The notes under the pieces: generated by a model
The model's input: only the letters and a program-made list of their open reading frames with translations
Told to the model about the DNA's origin: nothing
Databases searched by the model: none
DNA from: Mermis nigrescens
Taxonomy: Eukaryota > Nematoda > Enoplea > Mermithida > Mermithidae
Reading direction: 5' to 3'
Assembly (NCBI GenBank): GCA_036768485.1
Contig: JAVLUZ010000075.1
Coordinates: forward strand, 1-64,000
DNA: 64,000 nucleotides
Translations under genes and position numbers: made by a program
In this document: positions 10,971 through 21,803 of the stretch, one piece after another
Numbering within the stretch: position 1 is the first letter of the stretch
How the letters are laid out: the number at the start of each line of letters is the position of its first letter

Positions 10971-12254
10971 ATCTAGTTAGAACCACCACTTCAAACACAA
11001 ACATGGTTCATACTCCTCAGAACCCGGCACGGTTTCTGTAAAATCTTTTATTTGCCTTTTTTTGTTGCAAAAAATGGTCAAAAATATTTTGTTCCCTCAA
11101 ATTGCTTTGGCGTATGAAAATTTGAGGATAATCGATAATTTGCACTGCCTATTTTTGAATCCGGAATTCGCTAGGAAATAGGGCCATATTGAAACATTCT
11201 CCAACGCACATAATTTTAGTCTTTAGGATAGCAGACAATAAAATAAATGCATGACATTTCAATTAAACAGCATAAATAAGATATCTCGAATTATTTATAT
11301 TAGGTATCCATTTGCCATTTTCCGAATATTTAGATCAAGGGAATAGGCAGATTTCGGGGAGTGGGAGGGGACCACCCTGCCTGTCGTCAACAAATATTTG
11401 GGCGCAATGAAGATAATTGTGTATTGTTTCATGATTTTAGCCGTTTTCACCATAATAGTTTCGAATTTTTTGGCGATACGTATCGGAATGGAGCTCATTC
11501 ATGAGATTTACTGACTTTCTTAACGCTCTAATAAAATTTTTTGACGTCAGAAAAATAATTTTTATACATAAAAATTATTTTGTACTTTTTAGGATGATAT
11601 CACAAATTTTTTTTTTGGCGCTTTGTGTCGCTTTTCGCATTATTTTGCTTTTTTCATTACAAAAAATTTTCGGGAAATTCAAACTTTTTTCGCATCAGAA
11701 ATGATTCTGGCTATCCAAAAACGGCACAAAACGCTACTTTAAGCACAATTGGCGAATTGTTCGCACAACTTCTAACTAATTAAAGAGTTCCGCCCACCCT
11801 GTAAGAAAATTATGGATCAGCCACTGGTCATCATGGGGCTAAGGTTCTGGGTAAAACATTACGGGAATGGATAGCCTAGATTTCCCTGCATAAAGACGGA
11901 CATATTGTCGTAAATTAATGTTAGGCCTCAAATTGAGCTGCAGCAAGGCTATCTGTGTTTGGGCCAAAGTGACTATTTTCAAAAAAAATTCACTGCTCCA
12001 TGCAAGATGGCAGGGGTTTAGGGGTTTAGATCATGGGCAGGGCCGAAATCTGCGTAACCTGAGGTAGTCCAGAAATTTTGAAAGGTCAAAAGTGGGTCTG
12101 AAATCGAAAGTATGTGCATAAAGACCACTTATGGAAGTGTCAAATCGACCTCCCTTAGCTGGCAACCGAAAATCGCGAAAAAAACAACGTTTCAAAAATT
12201 AAATTTAGGGGCGTCAAAACTTTAAAGATGAATTCGGTTGAGCTTTCTCCTAAC
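10971..12254. other. Intronic sequence, nothing recognised apart from repeat debris
   Basis: AT-rich intron sequence. A patch at about 12020-12230 weakly resembles a decayed family 1 copy ('TTTTGAAAGGTCAAAAGTGGGTCTG') without usable ends. No exon is supported. Confidence 0.5.
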
Positions 12255-12418
12255 CAGGCACGTAGCTGGCCCTCTTATTTTGGGGGGGACCAACACCAAT
12301 TTTGGGGGGGGGTCTAAGCCAAAAATAGCACAAAATAACGTGTAGAAAGTCCTATTTTTCGGTTTTTTCAGAATTTTGGGGGGGTCGGGCCCCCCCCAGT
12401 CCCACAGCTACGTGCCTA
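12255..12418. mobile_element. Family 4 MITE (ends CAGGCACGTAGC)
   Basis: A 164-bp element with inverted ends CAGGCACGTAGCTG and CAGCTACGTGCCTA, and inner G- and C-rich blocks ('TTTTGGGGGGG', 'GGGCCCCCCC'). No convincing target duplication surrounds this copy. A second member at 28864-29040 shows a 7-of-8 duplication, which supports a hAT-like mechanism for the family. Confidence 0.75.
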
Positions 12419-13278
12419 ACACCTGTCATCGTGCGTTCCTAGCCTCTGAGAATAGCAAACAGCTTTGAAAAAAATGGTAAAATCGAGTTTGAAATCAACC
12501 AGAAACTATGAATTGATTTAGACTTTAGATTATAATTTATAGCAACTTAGCCCGTTCTAAATTAATAAATCTATCCAGCTGATATCCCATCACAGAATGA
12601 TGTGACCATCACGTATGGTTAACGCCTAAGTCCCGGGGGCATGATGGGTCCGGAAAGGTTTAAGGGGCGAAAAAGTGCCTTAAAATTAATGCTAGAGGAA
12701 AAACCCAATTTTTCGCCATTTCTGTGACGTAAAAAATTGTCAATTTCGAAGAAACGAAAAAATTATCGTGCATTCGTACATAACATTTTAATCATTTCTC
12801 GCATTTGACTTTCGGGATTTTGCCGCCCCGCCCTAAACTCTGGAGCATATATGTACAGCACGAGAATTTAGGGGGGGTCAGACCCAGAAAAATTTTAAAA
12901 ATTCTTTTTCTGGGCTAAAATACGAAGGTTACACGTCAAAAATACTGTTTTTCACGTTTCAGAGAATGCTCGTTCGTTCTAGAACATAAAAACGTTAAAC
13001 ATAAAAAATGAGTAAATTGAACAAAATATAGTCAAAAAATGTGTGGTTGGCCCTAGACATTCGGCGGAGATCATCAAAGCTCCAAGAACACGCATGATTA
13101 GTACAATCCAGCTTGGCTCAGAACAGGTGTCCTGTCCAGCATGCGTGAGCAGCAACGAATTTATAGGGGGTCCGATGGAGCCCAATTGCCGAAATAGCAA
13201 CTAAAAATTCAATTATGGAGGTCTGTTGATTTCGGGCGAGGTCTTTCAGATTCTGGGGGTTCAGCCAGACCCCCTGAC

Positions 13279-13540
13279 CATTGGTGGGCAGCACCAAAAT
13301 TCTAGAGGGGGGTGGAAAATTTTTCAAGGTCAAAAAATGGTCTTAAAAGTGGTCGTATGGCGAAAAAGCACCATTTTTCGACGTTTCTCATCAAGCACTA
13401 TCCAATTGCATCAAAAACTCGCTGAAAAACGCAAAAAAATTTTAAAAATTTGAATTCTGGGGGGTATTTTGATTTCTGGGCGGGGTATTTCAACTTCTGC
13501 ATGGGGTTCATACCCCCCAAACCCCCCACGCCCATGTGTG
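13279..13540 (+). mobile_element. Family 1 hAT-like MITE, subtype B, perfect 8-bp TSD
   Basis: CATTGGTGGGCAGCACC to GCCCATGTGTG with CCCCTGAC on both sides (13271-13278 and 13541-13548). A good reference copy: left TIR, 'GGTCTTAAAAGTGGTCGTAT', 'CATCAAGCACTATCCAATTG', then three G-runs about 24 bp apart, then the C-run and right TIR. Confidence 0.93.
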
Positions 13541-14248
13541 CCCCTGACCCTCCACGCCAAAGTGTGGTCTTTAGTAATTTTGTAAAAAAAAAACATGATT
13601 TTTCCTAGACTGTGTAGTGACAACACTTTATAATTCTGAATTCACTTTTGATATAGAGCAGGCTATGATAAAGTGACGTAATTAAATGCCATTCCAGCAG
13701 ATTTCTTTATTATGTTTAAGATCAACAAACTTTGCTCTTGCTCCGTAATATCGTACTTGACGAATTAATCAGTGCCATTTACAAATAATCGTTGTTTTAT
13801 CAACTGATAAGAATACTAATTTAACTATTCTATCACTTTTATGTGAGTTCAATATGCATCTAGTGCAAATTTTAAACGATGTGCTTAAAAATCGGACAAA
13901 AAAATATCTTTTTACCTCAAATATTGCGAACCCCATAAAAATTTCCGACATAGTAATCACAAAGTTTATAAGTTGAAAAAAGTTAGAAACGGAACTCTAG
14001 TGAAATTTTGAAACACCACCGAAATCCGGTTTTTACCTGTTTTCGGGAAAGATGAATACTACAGACCTGTTTGCAACATCTGCGGGGTTTTGTTATGTAA
14101 AAAAAGTAACAAAAATTTAGTTGCTGGAATATTATGGCAAAATCAACAAATCAAGTGGAATAATAATTCTTTTTCTGTTGTATTATGTTTAATGACTTTT
14201 TGAAAACGTATAATAATCGGTTTTCTTCAAACTTCTTATAGTGCGAAC

Positions 14249-14500
14249 CATAGATGCACAGCATGGCTGATCTGGGAGAGTCAGCCGGTCTGAGTAGTCA
14301 GATGTTGAGTTTATTAGGGCCAAAAGTACTTTAGAAACTGGTATGAACGGAAAAATAGCGTTAAAACTACCTCATTACACAGTTTCGGGTCAATTTGAAG
14401 CACTTTTGAAGAAAATTTTCAATTTTCATCATTTTTAACAATCGTTTTGTCACATTTTTCTAAGAAAATTTCCATATTTCTCCATTCTAGGGGGTCTAGA
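14249..14500 (+). mobile_element. Family 3 MITE, right end unclear
   Basis: Starts CATAGATGCACAGCATGGC and carries the family 3 interior (GTTTCGGGTCAATTTGAAG, 'TGAAGAAAATTTTCAATTTTC'). The right part runs into another fragment beginning CATACATGCACAGCATGG near 14540, so the true end is uncertain and no target duplication is called. Confidence 0.6.
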
Positions 14501-14963
14501 CCAGACATGCACATGGGGGAATGGGAGTGTCCTGACCATACATGCACAGCATGGGAATTCTGGGGATATAAAGTGCCTTTAATGGGTCGAAAAGTAGCAG
14601 GTACGCGTCGAAAACATCGTTTTCAGCATTTCTGACGATGCTCTATCTCTCTAAAGCATAAAAACATGAAAAAATTTCGAAAAAATTCAAAAAGTAACAA
14701 ATTGAACAATATATAGTCAAAACATGAGTATAATGGCGCGATACGCCAAAACTTTGGCATTTTTGAGCAAATAGATAGCTAAAAAGTCTTAAGAAAGCAT
14801 CTTTTCTACAACTTCTTAGTAAATTTTTTTTGAACTTTCAAGAAATCGCCGATGGGGTGAAAAAATTAAAAAAAAGATCATGTTTGATCGGGAGTAAACA
14901 TTTTTCCGGGTGGGGGTGGAACTCCCCCTAAACTTCTTCCCCAAGATCATGTTTGATCCTGAC

Positions 14964-15241
14964 CATGGGTGCACAACATCGCTGATCTGGGAAGGGGGAT
15001 GGTCAGAAACAGAGCTTTTTGGGGCCAAAATGACATCAAAAACTGGTATAAGCGCTAAAACAGCATTTAAACAACGTTATTACACAGTTTCCGGACATTT
15101 TAAAGCAATTATGAAGAAAATTTTCATTTTCATCCGTTTTTGATTATAATGTTGCCTCATTTTTCACACGAGACTTTCCATTTTTTCATTCTGAGGGGGG
15201 TTAGGGGTCAAGACTCCCTCAACCCGCCTGGTGCATGTCTG
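14964..15241 (+). mobile_element. Family 3 hAT-like MITE
   Basis: Ends CATGGGTGCACAAC and GTGCATGTCTG, flanked by ATCCTGAC and CTCCTGAC (7 of 8). Together with the next, inverted, member it forms a large imperfect palindrome. Confidence 0.75.
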
Positions 15242-15259
15242 CTCCTGACCCACCAGAAT

Positions 15260-15493
15260 AGAAAATTGAAAATTTTTCTCGATAAAATAATGCAGAATGA
15301 AGGCAAAGAAGGAACTAAAATTGCAAATTTTCTTCAAAAGTACTTTAAATTGAACAGAAGCTTTGTAATAACGCAATTTTAACGCTATTTTAGCGCTTAC
15401 ATCAACTTTTAGCTCATTTTGGCCCCAGAGAGTCCTTTTCTTGATCCCCCCAGACCGGCTGACCCCCTATATCGGCCATGCTGCGCATCTGTG
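15260..15493 (-). mobile_element. Family 3 MITE, inverted relative to its neighbour
   Basis: The reverse complement starts CACAGATGCGCAGCATGGCC and runs through the family 3 interior ('TTGGGGCCAAAATGA'-type block, 'TGTAAGCGCTAAAATAGCG'). The outer limit near 15260 is not sharp and no target duplication is seen. Confidence 0.6.
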
Positions 15494-16066
15494 CTCTAAA
15501 CACCCAACCCTCCACGTGCATTTCCGGTGCGAATGGGTTTTTAAAATAAATTTTAGCAAATTTTGAAACTTTTGAAGTTATCTTTTTTTAGATAAATATT
15601 CCGATGACATCGGGGATCCTTTAGTAAGGCTTCAAAATCGCAACCGCCAATGCCTCAACCCACCAAGCACGTCTTTCCCACTATTAGCTAAGACTAGAGT
15701 TACCTGTGCTTTTATTGAATTTTTTGCAATTTTGAATGCCAAAATGGAATATTCCGCTACGATAGATGTTCAGAACACTATTCAGAAAAGTGTCCACAAA
15801 ATCCTGTTACTCTCACCTGCTTACGGTGAGGAACATAAATGATCTTGGAACACAAAAAATTTTTTTCACCACACAAAATTCGCGATTTCCCGAAAAATTA
15901 CTACAAAACTGCTGTACTATGCGTTGTTACCTATCTGGTTGCCCAGAAGTAGGCACCAAATTTTAGGCGCTTCGCGACACGCACTAATTTTTTTTTGGCT
16001 ATTTTTGCTAAATTTATTCGGATTTCTTCCATATAACCAGATACGCCAAAAATGATATTTTTTGGC

Positions 16067-16924
16067 CATAGGCGGATTTAAGCGGGGGGTATTGGCCCAA
16101 AATAATTGACGATAAAAAACGGATATTTAATTTGCAATCATTTTTGGCCGTTAGTGATCATAATTTCTCGATAATACCAATTAAACGCATTCATTTACTT
16201 TCTTGGCGGCCTGGAAGTCATACTTTCTGCTCAGGGACTTAGGTTTTAAAACCCTTTCAAGAGCAGAAAGAGCTTTTTTAGCATAGTTTTCTTTTATTTT
16301 AATTCAAAGCCTGAGTTTTAAAAATTTTCGACGTTTTACGACAAATGCTAGAAATGCAGGAGATATAGCAGTAGGTAGCTTGAGCTTCTAAACGTTCTTC
16401 CACTTCAATTTCACAAACTTTTCCGGCGCTTCGCGCCAGAGTTTCGCTAAAATAAGAAAAATTGCGATTTTTTCGAGCGAAATCGTTGAAAATTTTGAGA
16501 GATAGATGTAACGCCAAGGCGATTCGAAATAAAAGCAGATGATGCGAAACATCGAAAAAACGTTTTTTGCAGATTAAGGGCAAATTTTCGGACCTATTTT
16601 CGGCTGTTTTTCTCGGAAAAGTTGGAGTACCGCCCATAGATGCACAAGGTCAGGTTGGACAGGGAGGGGTAAAATCGAGATATTGGAGTCATACAGGGGT
16701 AAATTCCGGAATCTTTACGACAGTAAGCTGCGTTTTTGGTTCGAATACGACAGTAAGCTGCGTTTTTGGTTTGAAAATACCCTATTTTTGTCTCAAACAG
16801 CTCTACAATATCTAACTTTCGGACCCTTCAGCGGGGGGTTGTAACATCCCCCACCACCCCTCCATATGTGCATGTATGGTACTGCAGTATCGCTCCCCTT
16901 AGGAAAAGCCTAGATCCGCCACTG
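16067..16924. mobile_element. Family 2 hAT-like element, long member (858 bp)
   Basis: Left end CATAGGCGGATTTAAG, right end AGATCCGCCACTG, giving inverted termini of the type CAGTGGCGGATCYAGG. Flanking 8-mers TTTTTGGC and GTTTTGGC agree at 7 of 8. The interior holds the near-palindrome GCGCTTCGCGCC (16426-16437) but no transposase. It sits inside the PPP1R3 intron about 280 bp from the exon 1 donor. Confidence 0.75.
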
Positions 16925-17200
16925 GTTTTGGCGCGTATCCATAATTTTTAGGACAAAAAAGCCCTTTAGAAAATTTGTTGGTTTCATTCCACAGAATTTC
17001 CCTACTGCGCACGTCGATGAGCACACATGGGCAGTATCCACGTTCTGGGGGGGTTAAAACCAAAAAAGTTCAAAAAATATAAGGGAAATTCAATTTTGTG
17101 GGCGGGAATTTTTCAGATTCTGGGAGATATTAACCCCCTCTTCCGCGTAAATGCGTGCTGATGAGGAATAACATGTTATCGTCAATAAGTACAAAATTAC

Positions 17201-17801
17201 TATTGAGCATTGCCAACGCCCGAGGCGACGTGAGAACGGGTGGCACGTCCGACGGCTCGGTCATCGTACGGACGTCGGCCAGCGACCGGCCGCGGTCATC
17301 GGCGAATGTTACGCATTTCTTCCGCTGTCGGGGAGATCGCCCTGAGGGAACCGACTCAGCTACTCCATTTTGGGCCGTTTCGACCAATTCTGTTCCGTCT
17401 TCGGGCGACAATGCCGTCGTCGACGAATCGTCGCCGCCCGAATCAATTTCGCAGCAGTCGTTGTTGTTGAGCACGCGTCGATTGACCTGGCACGCCAGCA
17501 CCGCCGACAACTGGCGCCGTAGGTCGTCGATGCTGACGCGGCCCAGGGCGTCGCGTTGGGCGCCGCTGATGTCGGCCTCGGAGCGGCTGTGGCGCTTGTC
17601 CTCCGGCTGCAGCTGATTGCCGGCCAAATGGCGCCCGAATACGGGAAACGAGGCGGCCCGGTGGTAGCCGTATATTTCGTCGTCGGGGGCTAGGTGCGAG
17701 TAACCGTACGTCATGAAACCCGAAGTATTAAATAACATCGATATGTCGTGCGGCATGGTGGTCGATGGGGCTGAAATCGGACCGAATAATGACTCGATCA
17801 T
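17201..17801 (-). CDS. PPP1R3: PP1 glycogen-targeting subunit (PPP1R3-type), exon 1 with PP1-docking motif
   Basis: Encodes residues 1-200 plus the first base of codon 201. The key feature is 'RKKCVTFADDRGRSL' at residues 160-174: a basic run followed by V-x-F (V164, F166), the RVxF-type site by which PPP1R3 proteins bind the PP1 catalytic subunit, with the ADxxGxSL continuation typical of this family. The first 150 residues are low-complexity and acidic/serine-rich, as is common in these regulators. The ATG at 17801 is the only Met codon after an in-frame TGA (17879-17877). The frame stays open 71 codon-positions' worth of bases (17200-17130) past the donor, so only splicing logic marks the end: donor GTAATT is phase-compatible with the exon 2 acceptor, giving 601 + 677 = 1278 nt including the stop. 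Codon use is GC-rich compared with all flanking DNA. Confidence 0.9.
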
Positions 17802-18572
17802 ACATGCACACCGTACGTTTTCTTGGTGAAGATAGGGATGCTCCCAAAATGGATACTGATTCCCGGGGAAATGGCTTCAATCCCCCAGAATTGCCCTTTC
17901 CTAAAAAATAGTAGACGTGTTCCTTCTTTTAGCGCTTTTAGCCAGCTTTTGGTTCAAATGTGTCAAATTTTTGGCGCTTAGCTGCATGTACTCATTTTTA
18001 ACCATATTTTGCTGAATTAACTAGAATGTTTCATCTTAAGTTTTTTGGAATACTTCTCACATTTTCACGAGCATATCACAGAAAAAATTAGCATTGTTCG
18101 TGAGTCATTTCTGACGTTGCCCGTTGCTGCTTAGCCCAGAAATGGTACTTATTGAAAATTTTTCGGTGTTGAACCACCAGCGTGTTTGACGTAGGCGGTT
18201 AAAAGTTCTTCGAGGAGGCAAACTGGGTTCCTTTGAGGGGTTGAGGGGTAAGTGAGCAATTTTGTTATTTAATGTGAAATTTTGAGACTCGATTCGTTGT
18301 AATTTATTCATGAAGTTTATGGCTAAATTACAAGTAAATAAATAACAATAAGGGCGATGAGAACATCTGTTACATCAAAATAAAAGCGAAATAATGGAAT
18401 AAAAATGTCCGTTTAGTGGATTAAAAGGCGTATACTGCTCTTATATACTGCTCGAAAATAAATATATGCCATTGAAATTAGGTTAAACGTCTCTTGACGA
18501 TTTTTCATGGTTCGTGCGATGGGTTCCGATCCGAAAATGGCCTGAAGGGCGAACGCTTTTCAAATGTCCTAG
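17802..18572. other. 5' flank of the PPP1R3-like gene; no promoter element called
   Basis: This stretch should hold the 5' UTR or an upstream intron of the PPP1R3-like gene on the minus strand. I do not see a clear TATA box or CpG-rich promoter, so an additional untranslated first exon further upstream is possible. Confidence 0.4.
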
Positions 18573-18734
18573 TGGGGAGATATACCAAGACCCTCTGTGT
18601 GCACGTGTGAACTTAATGATACGAAACATCCGATTACGGGTTTAAGCGTCAACGCGGACTGGCCGCGTTATGAGCCGCAGAAGAAGATCGAGGTGTATCG
18701 CTCCTCCGGTAGTCACGCATTAAGAGGTGTGCAG
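18573..18734 (+). CDS. Probable internal exon of an unrecognised gene
   Basis: A 162-nt, 54-codon open stretch bounded by a plausible acceptor (TTTTCAAATGTCCTAG, ending at 18572) and a good donor (GTGCAG/GTATGT, GT at 18735). Both edges fall between codons. The translation starts WGDIPRPSVCTCELND and ends SGSHALRGVQ; it has a balanced amino-acid composition, unlike the Lys/Phe/Asn-rich frames typical of the AT-rich repeats here, and its base composition is closer to that of the PPP1R3 exons. I do not recognise the family, and I found no partner exon in the window. A chance open stretch cannot be excluded. Confidence 0.45.
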
Positions 18735-21700
18735 GTATGTACTCATCTGGAGATCAAAAATAAGAATCTTTTTGCGAAAATAAGGCGAAATAGAGATGAA
18801 AACCGAGAAAAATTTGCAACTTTATTGCGAAACTGCTTGCAATCGAGCGGCAAATGTCCGCTAAGGCTAATTTTACGCTATTTCAACGTTTTGGCCCGAT
18901 TTTAAGGGTCGGATCACCCACTCCCTGGTTGACGCCCCCAGTCGCCAACAGGCTGACCCGACCCCTGGCACCAGGCTAAAGGGACGGCCTATATAATTGT
19001 ACATACACGGAGCGCAGAATTCTTGGTGACCAGGCACAAAGAAATGTAGAGTATATTGCCTGGGTCCAAAAATGCTTCAGGGCGTTTTCTCTTAAACTGT
19101 ATAATGCGCCAAAATACTGAAATAATTTAAATGAAATTAAGGTACCTACAAATTAAATCTTAAAATTGACCAAATGATGCGCAACGCTGAAAAAATAACA
19201 CCCGATTAGCATGTATCTTTAGAGTAAGGGTAAATCACAAGTCGGTTTTAATTTAATTCTCAATTAAGAATTATACATTCATTCTTATTATTATTTTTGT
19301 AAAACTTTTACAATCTATTTTTATATTATTAATTGCAATTTTTTAATTTGCAAGAATTTAGGTCTTATAGAAGACTTACATTATAATCAATTTTAATCTA
19401 ATTTAACTTTTGCTGTAATTTATTTTTATATATAATTTACATTTTATTTTGATCTCATCCAAGTAATTGCTCAATTTAATTATTCTATTTTCAATTTTGT
19501 GTTCATTTTTTGATTTATCCAATTTTAATTTATATAGCAGAATATTCAATATAATTTATTCAATTGTATTTCTTTATTTTCTCAACCCTGAACATTATTG
19601 TGCAGTCGGTTACATGCCAAAAATTCACAAAACTTGTTCACTGCAAAGCTTCCACTTATTTTTAATTGATTGTCATGAAAATTTTTTGATCATTCGCGGC
19701 CGATAAACTAGTTTCTAATAAACAAGATCTTTGTCGTGCTACAGATGCACATATAATCAACATAGGCGAGTAAATGCGTAATGAGATACCAGAGAAAATA
19801 ATAGCAACAATGATGACAGGTGTCGGTACGCCTTTGAAGTTGACCAGATTTCAAATTTGAGTATTGTTATATATTTTTCCTTTTTTATCGTTTGTACAAC
19901 GGTCCCCTTATTAAACAAAAATAGCTGATTATATCATCAGGCGCTAGCGTTAATAAAAGCGAATTGAATGGCATGAGAGGCAAACAAATGAACTAGTTCG
20001 CTAATGAAAGGGAAGGCTTTAGGCTAGCCTTACTCGTAACGTTGTGGATAATTTATATAAAAGACCAATGACAATCCGGATAGAAATCCTAAATTATTTC
20101 CCGAGCCCTCGTTCTTAACAGGGGCGGATTTAGGGGGGAGCGGGGGCGGCGGGGAGGGCAGGAAGCGGGAGGCATCTGTTCAAACAAAGCATAGGTTAAT
20201 TCATCTAGGGGCATTACTCCCAACTCAGACTTCAAGACCCGAGTCGCCATTATTTTAAATTCATCAAAAATTTTCTTCATGACTTTTGGGGATGAAATTA
20301 GTGAAGATGTCAGAATTTTTACTAATATATTTAATTTAAAAATTAAGCTTCGAAAAATTAAATTTTAAACACAGGAAATTTGTGTCACCCATCAAATATG
20401 TACTACTAACTTATAGTTACGTATGAGATTATAAGTGACGTAATGAGTCAAAATGGTATGCAGTCTTACATCATTAGAACAACAATTCAAGCTTTTTTGA
20501 TGATTTTAGCATCTGATACGCAAGAAGAATACGAACAAACATGATCTGAGGGGTTTGGGGCTTTCTCCACAAAACAATTTTCACTCCCAACAGAAATTTT
20601 TACACCCAGTGCCAGAATTGGCGATTCTTCAAAAAATTCCAAAATTTTCTTAATTTATGAAAAAAGTGCTTTTTGAGGGTTTTTAGCTATCTATTTGCTC
20701 AAAAATAAGTAATTTTTTGGCGTTCGCGCCAATAACACATGTTTTGACCTGCACATTGTTCCATTTGTTCGATTTTTATGGATATTTTCCGAAATGTTTT
20801 CGTCTCTAGAAAGATAAAGCATCGTCAGGACCGCTAAAAATGATATGTTTGAACCGTATCCACCATTTTTATCTCGAAAAAAGGCACGTTGAAATTTCAC
20901 ACCGCCCTGCACAGAATTCTGAAGCCGTGCTTGTCTGAATAGGGACCATAAATTCATTGAGCCCGTACTCGGAAATTCTACCTTACCCTAATTGCATTGA
21001 TTCATAAATGCACAATATGGGTTTTGAGATTAACCAAACATTTCTTTTATTTGCTTTTAGGGCTAAAAAACGACAGATATGCGTCATCAAAATGACTTTA
21101 TTCGACGTTTCGAACGATGTAGAGTATAAAAACATTTTTGAAATTAAAAAAAATATAAATATCGAATAAATTAAAAAGAATATAGCAAAAAAGGTGTATT
21201 TGGCGCAAAGCGCCGAAATTCTAGCCAAAAAATCGCTTAAAACTCAAAACAGCACCTTTTCTACGAGTTACGTGGAAATGTACTAAATCTGAGGGGGTGA
21301 AAAAATTTGTGGGGTAATAAACTTCAGGAGTGAATCCTCCGTATCCCAAGATGACGTATGGTTGGCTTCTGCCATATTCTTCAAAGAATATAGCCCATTC
21401 ATGAGTGACTCGCCCTATCTTATCAATTGCAGTCGCGTAAAACAAAAAAAACGAGAGAAGGCCTATGCGATCGTTCGTTCAGAATAAGCAAAACGATTCG
21501 GGCAATCTTCCCGTCGTTAAAAAGAAAGGTTTTAGCTAATGTGCATAGCATTAGCTGGCCGAATGTATTGAAAAATCTGCGATTGTTGTTAGTCAGAACA
21601 AAGTGGCATGCCGTCTTTCAGTCGACAAAGTCGGTTGTTTGTCGTTAATCAATTCACATTCTATAATACGTCATCATACGGAAAACATTCCATTCAGCAT

Positions 21701-21803
21701 TTATATAGCTGACGACAAAAGTGACCCGAAATTTTGGCAACTTCGTTCCCTTATTATTCCCGCTGTTCTCCCAAGGCAACGACGAAAACGTGTTTGCGAG
21801 TGA
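18735..21803. other. No gene recognised; one partial family 2 end
   Basis: Very AT-rich from about 19100 to 19700. A family 2-like left end (CAGGGGCGGATTTAGG) stands at about 20118 followed by a G-rich run, but no matching right end is visible. Near-palindromes related to GCGCTTCGCGCC occur at 20719-20730 (GGCGTTCGCGCC) and 21202-21214 (GGCGCAAAGCGCC). Reading frames are short and overlapping. Confidence 0.5.

Larger units (their letters stand above)
8622..17200 (-). other. 8.6-kb intron of the PPP1R3-like gene, full of transposable elements
   Basis: Bounded on the minus strand by GTAATT (donor, GT at 17200-17199) and TTTTTTGTCCAG (acceptor, AG at 8623-8622). Both ends cut codon 201 after its first base, so the pair keeps the frame; alternative GT or AG positions nearby (TTTT/GTACTT; TTTTCCAG) do not pair in phase. 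The intron contains several family 1 copies, family 2, 3 and 4 elements and much older repeat debris. I see no further coding exon inside it. Confidence 0.85.

Noticed and set aside
12600..12960. Further family 1-like fragments
   Set aside because: A few phrases are reminiscent, but no terminus or middle signature is intact, so calling them would be guesswork.
17155..17616. Plus-strand open frame (153 codons) opposite PPP1R3 exon 1
   Set aside because: Antisense shadow of a GC-rich coding exon with no independent motif.
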